NCBI GenBank assembly: GCA_944322355.1
Contig: CALUOT010000017.1
Coordinates: 1-46,159, forward strand
Origin: an uncultured Bacteroides sp.
Lineage (GTDB): Bacteria; Bacteroidota; Bacteroidia; Bacteroidales; Bacteroidaceae
Reading direction: 5' to 3'
DNA: 46,159 bases
Shown here: piece after piece, positions 8,139 through 16,225 of the stretch
How positions within the stretch are numbered: the stretch's first letter is position 1
How the letters are laid out: every line of letters starts with the position of its first letter
Made by a program: the position numbers and the translations under genes
The notes under the pieces: model-generated
Seen by the model: only the letters and a program-made list of their open reading frames with translations
Database searches by the model: none
What the model was told of the DNA's origin: nothing

Positions 8139-8819
8139 TTAGAAAGACTTATCGCTTGTCACTGAATCTAATTTGTTTCCCCGGAGCATTTCCCGTTTCC
8201 CCCCGGGCGGACCGGGCAGGCGCTCGACGGTGAAACCGACCTCTTGTAGGGTACGGCGGACTACTCCTTTGGCACAATAGGTCGTGAGGCAACCGCCGGG
8301 GGAGAGTAGGCGGTAGAGGTGGGCAAAGACGGAGGCTGTCCACAGTTCGGGTTGCTTCTCGGGGGCAAAGGCGTCGAAATAAACGACATCGAATGCATCG
8401 GAAGGGGCTGTGGGAAGCCACGAGAGCAAGTTGACGTGCAGTTTCCGGAAGCCAAACTGGAGGTCAATAAAGTTTTCCGCTGCATCCCAAGGGGCCTCGT
8501 GCAGCGCACGAAACAGGGGATGGTTGCTGTAGCCCAAGGGCTGCACCTCGTCCCAGGTCAGGGGATGAAGTTCGACGGCGGTATAATGTAACGTGCGTCC
8601 GGTGCAACGGGCCGTACACAGACTGAGCCAAGCGTTGAGGCCGGTACCCAGTCCGACTTCGAGCACACGCGGTTCAGTAGCCCGGGAGGCTTCCAGCGCC
8701 ATGCGGATGTAGGTGTGCTCTGCTTCCGTCCGAGCTCCTTTGACAGAGTGATAATGTTCGTTCAGGGAAGGTACGAACAAGGTGGCGCTTCCGTCGGCTG
8801 TAGGTTCAAGGATATGCAT
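8139..8819 (-). CDS. mnmD: MnmD-like tRNA (mnm5s2U) methyltransferase
   Basis: 226 residues. It is a stand-alone version of the methyltransferase half of MnmC (DUF752), which methylates the aminomethyl group of the wobble uridine in tRNA. SAM motif I is VLEVGLGTGLNAWL near residue 55. The DUF752 signature follows: FDVVYFDAFAPEKQPELW (near 145), then FAHLYRLLSPGGCLTTYCAKG and a closing PPGGKREML. The MnmC oxidase half is absent, as is usual in Bacteroidetes. It is the last gene of a minus-strand run starting at purD, 6 bases after the YqaA-like gene. Family is clear; the substrate follows from the family. Confidence 0.87.
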   Translation of the reverse strand: MHILEPTADGSATLFVPSLNEHYHSVKGARTEAEHTYIRMALEASRATEPRVLEVGLGTGLNAWLSLCTARCTGRTLHYTAVELHPLTWDEVQPLGYSNHPLFRALHEAPWDAAENFIDLQFGFRKLHVNLLSWLPTAPSDAFDVVYFDAFAPEKQPELWTASVFAHLYRLLSPGGCLTTYCAKGVVRRTLQEVGFTVERLPGPPGGKREMLRGNKLDSVTSDKSF

Positions 8820-8825
8820 ATCAGT

Positions 8826-9281
8826 CTACCAGGAATGAAGGATGAGCCATAGGATGGCGGCATAGCGGGCCAGTTTGCCCAGCCCCATGGCCAGCACAGT
8901 GAGGGGAACGTTGCTCCGCAGGAATCCTAACGCTACGGCAATGGCTTCCCCCACCACAGGCAGGAAGGCGAAGAAGGCCATCCAGGCACCTTTTCCCCGG
9001 AGGAACTGCTGCAACCGCTCCACCTTGGCAGGCTCTACCCGGAGATACTTTTCAATCCATTCTGTCCGCCCCAGACGTCCCAGGTAATAGCACGTCATGC
9101 CGCCCACGGTATTGCCCAGAGCTGCCGAAAGCAGAGCGCCTGCCGGATGCAGACCGGCCAGTACTAGCGCGGCCAACACCACTTCCGAACTGAAAGGTAG
9201 CACACTTCCTGCCAGTAAGGCTGAAAGGAAGATGCCTGTATAACCCCAGTCCATCAGTATCTGCGTGAATGATTCCATCAT
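8826..9281 (-). CDS. YqaA/DedA-type membrane protein (VTT domain)
   Basis: 151 residues with about four hydrophobic segments. GYTGIFLSALLAGSVLPFSS and ALGNTVGGMTCYYLGRLGR match the SNARE-associated/VTT domain of the YqaA branch of the DedA family. These small integral inner-membrane proteins are linked to lipid flipping, though the YqaA branch is not characterised in detail. The conserved acidic/proline segment FLPVVGEAIAVALGF is present. The start could be either of two adjacent ATGs (9281 or 9278). It sits 4 bases after the upstream membrane-protein gene and 6 bases before mnmD, so it is translated from the same message. Confidence 0.82.
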   Translation of the reverse strand: MMESFTQILMDWGYTGIFLSALLAGSVLPFSSEVVLAALVLAGLHPAGALLSAALGNTVGGMTCYYLGRLGRTEWIEKYLRVEPAKVERLQQFLRGKGAWMAFFAFLPVVGEAIAVALGFLRSNVPLTVLAMGLGKLARYAAILWLILHSW

Positions 9282-9285
9282 AGGC

Positions 9286-10287
9286 TCAATTTCCTGTCAT
9301 AAAAAGTCCAAACAATACCCATACACCTACCAGTGACACCACGAAGAAAGCATTTGACTGTCGGCTGTGGGTCAGTGCAAAAAAGTGGCCGCACAAGATG
9401 CAGACGGGAATCAAACACAAGGGGAGCCAATCGACCACCAATGAAGGCGACAAGGCTGTCAGCACCCACAAACCAATGCCTAACAAGATCGTGAAGTGCA
9501 AACAGGCGCGGGTGCGCAGTTTGTCTTCGTGAGCAGCTATTAAACCGTGCAGGCTTCCCACGATGAACCACACCAGCAGGCACGCGACCATGATGCCTAT
9601 ATTCATTTCCATTTGCCAAGGAGAAACTCCCAGACTGCGAATCGCTTCGATGAACGGTGCCTGCCACAAATCCATCCGGTCGTGCCAATAGGCGTGACCG
9701 AAAAGCAGCCAGTAGGGTAACAATCCTCCTAACCATGAAGCGAGGAAACTACGCCAATGGAGTGACCGGAAGCTATAAGCACCTACCCAAAAAACGGGAG
9801 CAATCCACAGTAACGAAGGAAAAAACAAGCCTGCCGCACCCAGAAAGACAAACGAATGAAACAACCAGGCAGCTGCCTGCTCGCTCTGGTAACTGCGGAA
9901 CAGAAAGTATAAGGAAGGCAACAGGAAAGCGGCCGCACACTGTCCCATGGAAAGTCCGTGCAGCGCCGGACACACCGACACGAACAGGAAATAAAGTGAA
10001 GTCTGTACCGAAGCCCTCACCCGGATCAGTCCGAACCGGTTGTTCAGTCCCACCAGGAAATAGCCTATTCCCCCGTAGAGTATGTAGCTGCACAGCTTGT
10101 CTATCCATGTCCCGAACGGATAGCCGGCGGTCATGGCTTGCCACAACGGATACGTCGTCTCACGAACAGAACTATCGGGTGTCCACCATCCTGCCGCCAG
10201 CCACATACAAGTGGACAGCACGACGACGACGGGCAACGTAATACGTCCCAGCATCAACTGGTTCTGTAGCCGCAGGATTGCCATCAA
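9286..10287 (-). CDS. Polytopic membrane protein of unknown function (DUF6427-like)
   Basis: 333 residues, almost entirely hydrophobic, with roughly ten predicted membrane spans (for example ITLPVVVVLSTCMWLAAGWW, AAFLLPSLYFLF, LVWFIVGSLHGLIA, SLVGVWVLFGLFM). No catalytic motif stands out. It resembles membrane proteins found beside purD in Bacteroidales, which I would place near DUF6427, but I cannot verify that label. It lies 9 bases downstream of purD and 4 bases upstream of the YqaA-like gene, so it is part of the purD transcription unit. The ATG ATG start gives two equivalent choices. Confidence 0.65.
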   Translation of the reverse strand: MMAILRLQNQLMLGRITLPVVVVLSTCMWLAAGWWTPDSSVRETTYPLWQAMTAGYPFGTWIDKLCSYILYGGIGYFLVGLNNRFGLIRVRASVQTSLYFLFVSVCPALHGLSMGQCAAAFLLPSLYFLFRSYQSEQAAAWLFHSFVFLGAAGLFFPSLLWIAPVFWVGAYSFRSLHWRSFLASWLGGLLPYWLLFGHAYWHDRMDLWQAPFIEAIRSLGVSPWQMEMNIGIMVACLLVWFIVGSLHGLIAAHEDKLRTRACLHFTILLGIGLWVLTALSPSLVVDWLPLCLIPVCILCGHFFALTHSRQSNAFFVVSLVGVWVLFGLFMTGN

Positions 10288-10296
10288 CTTGTCTGT

Positions 10297-11571
10297 TTAC
10301 AAGTCAAATCCGATATCCCGGCGGAAGTATTTGCCTTCAAAGCACAGCATATCCGCCACGCGGTAGCTTTTCGCCAACGCCTCTTCCTTGGTGTCGCCGT
10401 AGGAGCAGACCGCGATGACACGCCCGCCGTTGGTCACGATACGGCCGTCCTTCACCGCGGTGCCGGCATGGAACAGCACGCTGTCCGTGGCTTCGGCCAG
10501 GTTGAAGCCCGTTATGGGGAACCCCTTCTCGTACTTGCCCGGATAACCGCCGCTTACCAGCATGACGCAAGCCGCCGTGCGGGGGTCGAGTATCATCGTG
10601 CGGCGGTGCAGGTCTTCCCGGCAAACACCTTCCAGCAAGTCCACTAAGTCCGATTGCAGGCGCAGCATCACGCTTTCCGTCTCAGGGTCGCCCATGCGGA
10701 CGTTGTATTCGATGACCATCGGGTCGCCCGCCACGTTCATCAGGCCCAAGAAGATGAAGCCTTTGTAGACAATCTCCTCCTCACGCAGCCCCCGGATGGT
10801 AGGCTCGATGATGCGTTCGCGCACCTTCCGCATGAATTCGTCGTCGGCAAAGGGGACGGGCGTCACGCTGCCCATGCCTCCGGTGTTCAAGCCGGTATCG
10901 CCTTCGCCGACGCGCTTGTAATCCTTCGCCACGGGCAGAACCTTGTAGTGCTCGCCGTCGGTCAGCACGAAGACACTGCATTCGATGCCGCTCAAGTATT
11001 CCTCTATCACCACCGTGGCCGAGGCCTGGCCGAACATGCCGCCCAGCATCTCCCGCAACTCCCGCTTGGCTTCGTCCAACGTAGGCAGGATGAGCACGCC
11101 CTTGCCGGCGCAAAGGCCGTCGGCTTTCAGCACATAAGGCGCTTGCAGCGTCTCGAGGAAGGCCAGTCCCTCGTCCAGCGTCTCGGCGCTGACACTCAGG
11201 TGACGGGCTGTGGGGATGCCGTGGCGCAGCATGAATTCCTTGGCGAACTCCTTGCTGCCTTCCAACCGGGCGCCGTTGGCCGAGGGGCCGATGACAGCGA
11301 TGTGACGGGTGGCGATGTCGTTCCGGAACTCATCATAGATGCCCCGCACCAACGGGTCTTCCGGACCTACCACAATCATGTCGATGCTGCGCTCCAAGGC
11401 AAACACCTTCAGCGCGGCGAAGTCCGTTGCCGGGATGTCCACGTTCTCGCCCGCCTGCGCCGTGCCGGCGTTTCCGGGGGCGATGTAAAGTTTGTCCACA
11501 CGGGGACTTTGGGCTATCTTCCATGCCAAGGCATGTTCGCGGCCGCCCGAGCCTAAGAGTAAGATATTCAT
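10297..11571 (-). CDS. purD: Phosphoribosylamine-glycine ligase (GARS)
   Basis: 424 residues, the usual length for PurD. It catalyses the ATP-dependent joining of glycine to phosphoribosylamine, step two of purine synthesis. The N terminus [20 protein letters not shown] is diagnostic. The ATP-grasp domain contains [14 protein letters not shown] (near residue 147), [17 protein letters not shown], the tract [12 protein letters not shown] and [15 protein letters not shown] with the metal-binding Glu/Asn. It is the first gene of the four-gene minus-strand run ending at mnmD. A near-consensus -7 TATCTTCG lies about 45 bases upstream on the minus strand, divergent from the LRR gene promoter. Confidence 0.96.
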   Translation of the reverse strand: MNILLLGSGGREHALAWKIAQSPRVDKLYIAPGNAGTAQAGENVDIPATDFAALKVFALERSIDMIVVGPEDPLVRGIYDEFRNDIATRHIAVIGPSANGARLEGSKEFAKEFMLRHGIPTARHLSVSAETLDEGLAFLETLQAPYVLKADGLCAGKGVLILPTLDEAKRELREMLGGMFGQASATVVIEEYLSGIECSVFVLTDGEHYKVLPVAKDYKRVGEGDTGLNTGGMGSVTPVPFADDEFMRKVRERIIEPTIRGLREEEIVYKGFIFLGLMNVAGDPMVIEYNVRMGDPETESVMLRLQSDLVDLLEGVCREDLHRRTMILDPRTAACVMLVSGGYPGKYEKGFPITGFNLAEATDSVLFHAGTAVKDGRIVTNGGRVIAVCSYGDTKEEALAKSYRVADMLCFEGKYFRRDIGFDL

Positions 11572-11652
11572 AACGTTTCGTATAAAAATTGGATATAAAT
11601 AATCTCCTGACGGATACAGCGTGCGAAGATACGAATAATAAGGCGAAAAGCC

Positions 11653-11682
11653 TTGCGAATATGGAAACTTTTCCTATCTTTG
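11653..11682 (+). promoter_or_regulatory. Promoter of the LRR lipoprotein gene
   Basis: TTG at 11653-11655 and TATCTTTG at 11675-11682 are 19 bases apart, a good match to -33 TTG / -7 TAnnTTTG. The site rules out the upstream in-frame ATG at 11653 and supports the ATG at 11725, 42 bases downstream of the -7 box. Confidence 0.65.
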
Positions 11683-11724
11683 TCCCGCAACAATCATCTG
11701 ATAACCACTAAAACACAAAGCGAT

Positions 11725-12249
11725 ATGGAAGCAACCGAAAGAACCCGGCTCCCCCGACCCGCATCAAGAAAGTTTAACTTCTCCAAGTCCCTCACCGCCA
11801 TCCTCCTCTCGGCAGCCTGCTGCCTCGGCGGTACCACCCTGCTCACCTCCTGCAACGAGGAGTATGACGACACCGCCCTGACCACCATCACCCTGCCAGA
11901 AACACTGAAAAGCATCGAAGGGCGCGCATTCTCTCAATGCGACGCCCTGGCCGAAATCACCCTGCCGGAGGGACTGGAAAGCATCGGGAACACGGCATTC
12001 ACCGGCTGCGACGCCCTGGCCACCGTCACCCTGCCGAAAACACTGAAAAGCATCGAGAGCAATGCATTCTGGAGCTGCACCGCCTTGACCACCGTCACCT
12101 GCCTGGCTGAAACACCGCCCACGCTGGGTTCAGATGCCTTCCTGTCCTGCAACGCCCTCGCCAACATTTATGTCCCCGCCGCGTCGGTAGGCACCTACCA
12201 GGGAGCAACGAACTGGAGCGCGTACTCAGGCATCATCCAGGCCAAATAA
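11725..12249 (+). CDS. Small BspA-type leucine-rich-repeat lipoprotein
   Basis: 174 residues from ATG 11725. An unusually long basic N-region (MEATERTRLPRPASRKFNF) precedes a hydrophobic stretch and lipobox LLTSC, so it is a putative lipoprotein. After that come three and a half BspA-like LRR_5 units of 23 residues: TLKSIEGRAFSQCDALAEI, GLESIGNTAFTGCDALATV and TLKSIESNAFWSCTALTTV. It ends in a YVPAASVGTYQGATNWSAY cap typical of this family. Such proteins are surface-exposed in Bacteroides; function here is unknown. The DNA of the repeats is also near-identical, so repeat number may vary. The following gene is on the same strand, separated by array B. Confidence 0.8.
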   Translation: MEATERTRLPRPASRKFNFSKSLTAILLSAACCLGGTTLLTSCNEEYDDTALTTITLPETLKSIEGRAFSQCDALAEITLPEGLESIGNTAFTGCDALATVTLPKTLKSIESNAFWSCTALTTVTCLAETPPTLGSDAFLSCNALANIYVPAASVGTYQGATNWSAYSGIIQAK

Positions 12250-12250
12250 A

Positions 12251-12395
12251 GAGAGAACCATTCTCTGTTAGAAGAGAGAAACGTTCTCTGTTAGAAGGGA
12301 GAAACGTTCTCTGTTAGAAGGGAGAAGCGTTCTCTGTTAGAAGAGAGAAGCGTTCTCTGTTAGAAGGGAGAAGCGTTCTCTGTTAGAAGAGAGAA
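12251..12395. repeat. Array B: 23-bp palindromic tandem repeat
   Basis: Six full units plus a partial seventh, each exactly 23 bases (starts 12251, 12274, 12297, 12320, 12343, 12366, 12389). A unit is arm (A/G)GAGAA, centre CCA/ACG/GCG, arm TTCTCT, then an 8-base spacer GTTAGAAG. Only the centre triplet and one or two purines differ between units. The array ends 37 bases before the start of the DUF4469 gene, so most of it may be in that gene's leader or in the 3' UTR of the LRR gene. Confidence 0.95.
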
Positions 12396-12432
12396 ACAAA
12401 ACAGATTTATTAACTTCTAAAAAAATACGATT

Positions 12433-13320
12433 ATGGCAAAAGAACCTACCCAGAAAGCGAAACTGGCCCTGAAGGCCATCCCCCACACCATCACTAAGGA
12501 CGTGAAGGACGACTATTACCTCACCACGAGGATTCAGAAAAGCCTGACGATGGACGACCTGGCCGCCGAAGTGGCCGCCCTCAGCACCCGCCAGGAAGAC
12601 CCCGAAGACATCGCCCGCACAGGCAACGCCCTGCTGCGCCGCCTGATGTGGTACCTCTCGTCGGGCTACAGCATCAGCACCGAGATGGGGCACTTCCGCG
12701 TCACGGTCAAGGGCATTCTCAGAGAACAGGAATTGGTGGACGCGCCGGACCGCTCGCGCATCACGCTCGGCGTCAGCTACGCCATGAGCGACGCCATGCG
12801 CCAGGCCTTGGACGATGCCGAACTGGACATCGAGATACAGAAGGCCACCGTGGGCCCGCAACTCTACTCCGTGGTGAGCGGCCACGACGCCGACCATCCC
12901 GATGCCGTGACCCGTGGCGAGAGCGTGCCCGTCAGCGCCGGAGAGCTGTGCGTCATCAAGGGCAAGAACATCAAGGTGGGCGGCACGGGCGAGGACATCG
13001 GCGTGACGCTGCGCCGCGTGGACGACTCGTCGGGCACGACGGTCTTCATCCCCGCCTCGCGCCTCTCGCCCAACACCAACACACGCGTGGGCTTCGTGAT
13101 GCCCGCCTCGGCGCCCGACCAGTCGGAGTGGGAAGTGACCCTCTGCACGCAGCTGGGCAGCAACGGCCAGACGCTGCTCAAGGAGGCGCGCACGTCCGTC
13201 ATGCCCGACACATTCTTCGTAGGCCAGACATCGACCCCCACCACGCCCGGCGGCTCCGACGACGGCGAGGACAGCGGCGACGGCCCCGGTGACGACCAGA
13301 CGGAAGACCCGTTGGCATAA
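12433..13320 (+). CDS. HU-like/DUF4469 DNA-binding domain protein
   Basis: 295 residues. Residues 1-125 resemble the HU-like DNA-binding fold common in Bacteroides: YYLTTRIQKSLTMDDLAAEV, then GNALLRRLMWYLSSGYSIST and MGHFRVTVKGILREQE. Residues 150-250 match the DUF4469 Ig-like domain (GELCVIKGKNIKVGGTGEDI, FIPASRLSPNTNTRVGFVMP). The tail (GGSDDGEDSGDGPGDDQTED) is acidic and disordered. Family members bind DNA without known sequence preference; the target is unknown. The coding region is distinctly GC-rich (runs of GCC, CGC, GTG codons) compared with the flanking AT-rich spacer. It may be a second gene after the LRR gene or have its own promoter within array B. Confidence 0.8.
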   Translation: MAKEPTQKAKLALKAIPHTITKDVKDDYYLTTRIQKSLTMDDLAAEVAALSTRQEDPEDIARTGNALLRRLMWYLSSGYSISTEMGHFRVTVKGILREQELVDAPDRSRITLGVSYAMSDAMRQALDDAELDIEIQKATVGPQLYSVVSGHDADHPDAVTRGESVPVSAGELCVIKGKNIKVGGTGEDIGVTLRRVDDSSGTTVFIPASRLSPNTNTRVGFVMPASAPDQSEWEVTLCTQLGSNGQTLLKEARTSVMPDTFFVGQTSTPTTPGGSDDGEDSGDGPGDDQTEDPLA

Positions 13321-13325
13321 AATTA

Positions 13326-13460
13326 AATGAAGAATGAAGAACGAAGAACTCTTTTAAATGAAGAACTAATAATGAAGAATGAAGAATTACCATGCGGCGT
13401 GAGATTCTTCATTTCGCCGCGCAGCGGCTATTCTTCATTCTTCATTCTTCATTCTTAATT
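13326..13460. repeat. Inverted AATGAAG-heptad repeat between convergent genes
   Basis: Repeated AATGAAG/AACGAAG heptads (13326-13387) are mirrored by ATTCTTC heptads (13413-13425 and 13430-13456). A GC-rich centre includes GCGGCGTG and CGCCGC. The structure fills the whole gap between the DUF4469 gene and the DPP-IV gene, which converge. A long hairpin in either transcript would act as a bidirectional terminator or 3' stabiliser; that function is inferred. The same heptads appear at 20344-20446 and inside the coding region near 7760-7790. Confidence 0.85.
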
Positions 13461-13461
13461 T

Positions 13462-15627
13462 TTACAGGTGGTCCTCGAAGTAGCGGGTGATCTTCTCGTG
13501 CAGGTGCACGCGGTCACGTCCCAGGACGTTGTGCTTGTGGCAGGGGTAGATGAAGAGGTCGGGATAAGTGCGGGCGTCTACGCAGGCCTTGATGAACGAC
13601 AGGGTGTGCTGGGGCACGCAGGTGTCGTCGTGGTCGTCGTGGATGATAAGCAAGTGTCCCTTCAGGTTGCCCGCATACTGCTTCAGGTCGCACTGACGGT
13701 ACCCTTCGGGGTTCTGCTCGGGCGTGTCCATGTAGCGCTCGCCGTACATCACTTCGTAATACTTCCAGTCGATGACCGGTCCTCCGGCCACGCCCACCTT
13801 GAACACGTCGGGGTAGCGCAGCATCAGGGCGGTGGTCATGTGTCCGCCGAAGCTCCATCCATGCACGCCGATGCGCTGTGCGTCCACGTAGGGCAGGGTC
13901 TTGAGGTATTCGATGCCCTTCACCTGGTCCTTGCCCTCCTCGATGCCCAGGTGGCGGAAGGTGCAGTTCTCGAACTCCAGTCCGCGGTTGGAGCTGCCCC
14001 GGTTGTCGAGGGTGAACATGATGTAGCCTCGGTTGGCCATGTAGAGGTCCCATCCGCGTGCGGCGTACAGGTAGTTGGCGGTGAGCATCTGCGCGTGGGG
14101 CCCGCCGTAGACGTAGACGATGACGGGGTATTTCTTCGTGGGGTCGAAGTCACGGGGCTTCAGCATGCGCCAGTAGAGGTCGGTCTTGCCGTCGGCTGCC
14201 TTCAGCGTGCCGGTCTCCACGGTGGGCATCACCAGTCCCTTGAAGGGGTCTTCGGCCGTGAGCAGGTGTGCGGTCTCCTTGCCGGTGGCGGTAGCGCGGA
14301 TGTCGATGCTGCGGGGCACGTCGGGGGCCGACCAGTTGTCTATCACGTAGGTGCCCGATGCGGAGAGCTGTGCGTAGTGTACGCCCTGCCCGTTGTCCAC
14401 CGGGGTGAGCCGTCCGTCCTTGACGCGCACCTTATACAGATTGCTTTGCAGGGGCGACTCCTTGGTGGCGGCGATGATGACTTCCTTCTTCTTGGCGTTG
14501 AAGCCGAGGATGCCCTGCACGAGCCAGGGGCCCGAAGTGAGCTGCCGTACCTCTACGGATTGGTCCGTGCTCATCAGGTAGAGGTGGTTGTATCCGTCGC
14601 GCTGGCTCTGGTAGATGAACTTCGTGTCGTCCCAGGGCAGGAAGGTGACGGGCTGCTGCGGCTCCACGTACTTGGGGTGTTCCTCTTCGTAGAGCACCTG
14701 CAGGAGCTTGCCTGTCTGTGCGTCGTACTGGCAGAGTTTGGCGTGGTTCTGGTCGCGGTTCACCTCGATGAGGAAGAGGCTGCGTTCGTCCGGCGCCCAG
14801 CTGATGTTGGTGAAGTAGCGGTCGGTGGGGTCGCCTGTCTCTAAGTAGAGGGTCTTGCCTGTGGCGGGGCTGTAGATGCCCACCTGCACCTTGTGGCTGG
14901 TCATGCCTGCCATGGGGTAGCGCACGGGGTTCACCTCGCCGATGCGTGCCGTGACGTCCACCAGCGGATATTCGGTCACCATCGACTCGTCCATGCGGTA
15001 GAAGGCGAGCAGTGTTCCCTTTGAACTCCAGAAGGTACCCTTCGAAATGCCGAACTCGTTGCGGTGCACGCTCTGTCCGCAGACGATGCCTTCGGGCTCG
15101 TCGGTCACCCGTTTCCCGTTGACGTAGAGGTTATTCTTCACCGTGTAGGCCAGGTTCAGGCTTTCCGTATTCAGGTCGTAGTTGGCGGCGGGTTCCTTGG
15201 GCAGGTCGTCGCGTGTGGTCACTTGTCCGGTCTCCCAGTTGTAGACGGCATACTTCTGGCTGACGGGCAGCAGCATCTCCGTCCTGTCGGCCCAAGGAGT
15301 GCGCACGTTGTAGAAGTGCGACAGCTTGGGAACGCCGGCTTGCTCTAAGGCCCGGTTCACGGCCTCGCGGGTGACGAGCAGCGTCTCCCGTCCGTTCTTG
15401 GGGTTGAGTACAAAGAGGGAGTCAATCTCCGGCTTGATGCACTGGTCGCCCCACCATTGCAGTCCGTAGAGATTCTCGGTGTAGCGGTAGGTTTCGCCTC
15501 CGGGAATGAGGTCTTCCAGCGTAGGCATCTTCAAGGATGATGGGTCTTGTGCCATGGTGTTCATCGGGTATAAGGCGGCGGTTGCCAAGAGTGTGGCAAG
15601 CAGGCCGCGGGTCAGTTTCTTCATCAT
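13462..15627 (-). CDS. Dipeptidyl peptidase IV (S9B family)
   Basis: 721 residues. MMKKLTRGLLATLLATAALY is a Sec signal for the periplasm. The N-terminal beta-propeller (DPPIV_N) runs to about residue 470, with repeats such as ISWAPDERSLFLIEVNRDQN and FLPWDDTKFIYQSQRDGYNH. The S9 catalytic domain follows: YVYGGPHAQ, then GWSFGGHM with nucleophile Ser near 592, Asp in IIHDDHDDTCVP near 666-669 and His in VHLHEK near 708-710. It removes X-Pro or X-Ala dipeptides from peptides. It is the last gene of the serine acetyltransferase/RNA methyltransferase/ORF6N run, only 1 base after the ORF6N stop. A heptad hairpin closes the operon. Confidence 0.92.
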   Translation of the reverse strand: MMKKLTRGLLATLLATAALYPMNTMAQDPSSLKMPTLEDLIPGGETYRYTENLYGLQWWGDQCIKPEIDSLFVLNPKNGRETLLVTREAVNRALEQAGVPKLSHFYNVRTPWADRTEMLLPVSQKYAVYNWETGQVTTRDDLPKEPAANYDLNTESLNLAYTVKNNLYVNGKRVTDEPEGIVCGQSVHRNEFGISKGTFWSSKGTLLAFYRMDESMVTEYPLVDVTARIGEVNPVRYPMAGMTSHKVQVGIYSPATGKTLYLETGDPTDRYFTNISWAPDERSLFLIEVNRDQNHAKLCQYDAQTGKLLQVLYEEEHPKYVEPQQPVTFLPWDDTKFIYQSQRDGYNHLYLMSTDQSVEVRQLTSGPWLVQGILGFNAKKKEVIIAATKESPLQSNLYKVRVKDGRLTPVDNGQGVHYAQLSASGTYVIDNWSAPDVPRSIDIRATATGKETAHLLTAEDPFKGLVMPTVETGTLKAADGKTDLYWRMLKPRDFDPTKKYPVIVYVYGGPHAQMLTANYLYAARGWDLYMANRGYIMFTLDNRGSSNRGLEFENCTFRHLGIEEGKDQVKGIEYLKTLPYVDAQRIGVHGWSFGGHMTTALMLRYPDVFKVGVAGGPVIDWKYYEVMYGERYMDTPEQNPEGYRQCDLKQYAGNLKGHLLIIHDDHDDTCVPQHTLSFIKACVDARTYPDLFIYPCHKHNVLGRDRVHLHEKITRYFEDHL

Positions 15628-15628
15628 A

Positions 15629-16213
15629 CTATTTATTCTTATCGTTATTGTCTTTGATCTTAAAGCCTTCTACCACTGTACGGTTCAGCGGTGTCTGGCG
15701 TACTTGTATGGCGGCGCTTAGCTTGGCAAAGGCGGAGAAGAGTTCATCGAATTGCTTTTCATAACTGTCTCTGTCCGATGATATGTCTTCTTCGAGATAT
15801 TCGATCCGCTTCCTTAGTTCGTCCAATTCCTGTTTCGGCGTATGCGTCAATAAATACTGCCTCATACGGACGAATGCCCGCATGATGTTGATGTTGACCT
15901 GTATGGCTTGCGGGCTCCTTAATACACCGGAAAGCATGGCTACGCCTTGTTCGGTGAAGGCGAAAGGGGCATAACGTGTACCACCTTGGTTTGAGGTGCC
16001 ATTTTGGCACCTCATACTGTCTATCAATAGTTTAGCCTCAGAATTGGATAACTGAAACATGAAATCCTCCGGGAAACGTTCGATGTTACGTTTCACTGCA
16101 CGGTTCAGATTTTTAGTTTCTACTCCGTACATCTCCGCCAAATCAAAGTCCAGCATCACACGCCGGCCTCTGATTTCATATATCTTGTTTTCTATTATGG
16201 TAAGTTCGTCCAT
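15629..16213 (-). CDS. ORF6N-domain DNA-binding protein
   Basis: 194 residues. The N-terminal ORF6N domain is clear: ENKIYEIRGRRVMLDFDLAE, YGVETKNLNRAVKRNIERFP and YAPFAFTEQGVAMLSGVLRS (to about residue 110). A coiled-coil-like tail follows (ELDELRKRIEYLEEDISSDR). ORF6N proteins are known from phages and mobile elements as DNA-binding antirepressor-like proteins; cellular roles are mostly unknown. Here it is squeezed between an RNA methyltransferase gene (12 bases) and the DPP-IV gene (1 base), so it appears fully integrated in a housekeeping operon. It might be an autoregulator of the unit or a domesticated phage gene. Confidence 0.85.
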   Translation of the reverse strand: MDELTIIENKIYEIRGRRVMLDFDLAEMYGVETKNLNRAVKRNIERFPEDFMFQLSNSEAKLLIDSMRCQNGTSNQGGTRYAPFAFTEQGVAMLSGVLRSPQAIQVNINIMRAFVRMRQYLLTHTPKQELDELRKRIEYLEEDISSDRDSYEKQFDELFSAFAKLSAAIQVRQTPLNRTVVEGFKIKDNNDKNK

Positions 16214-16225
16214 GCTGCTGCCTGT

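Noticed and set aside
13468-14844. 458-residue plus-strand ORF opposite DPP-IV
   Set aside because: It is low-complexity V/G/H-rich and antisense to a conserved peptidase.
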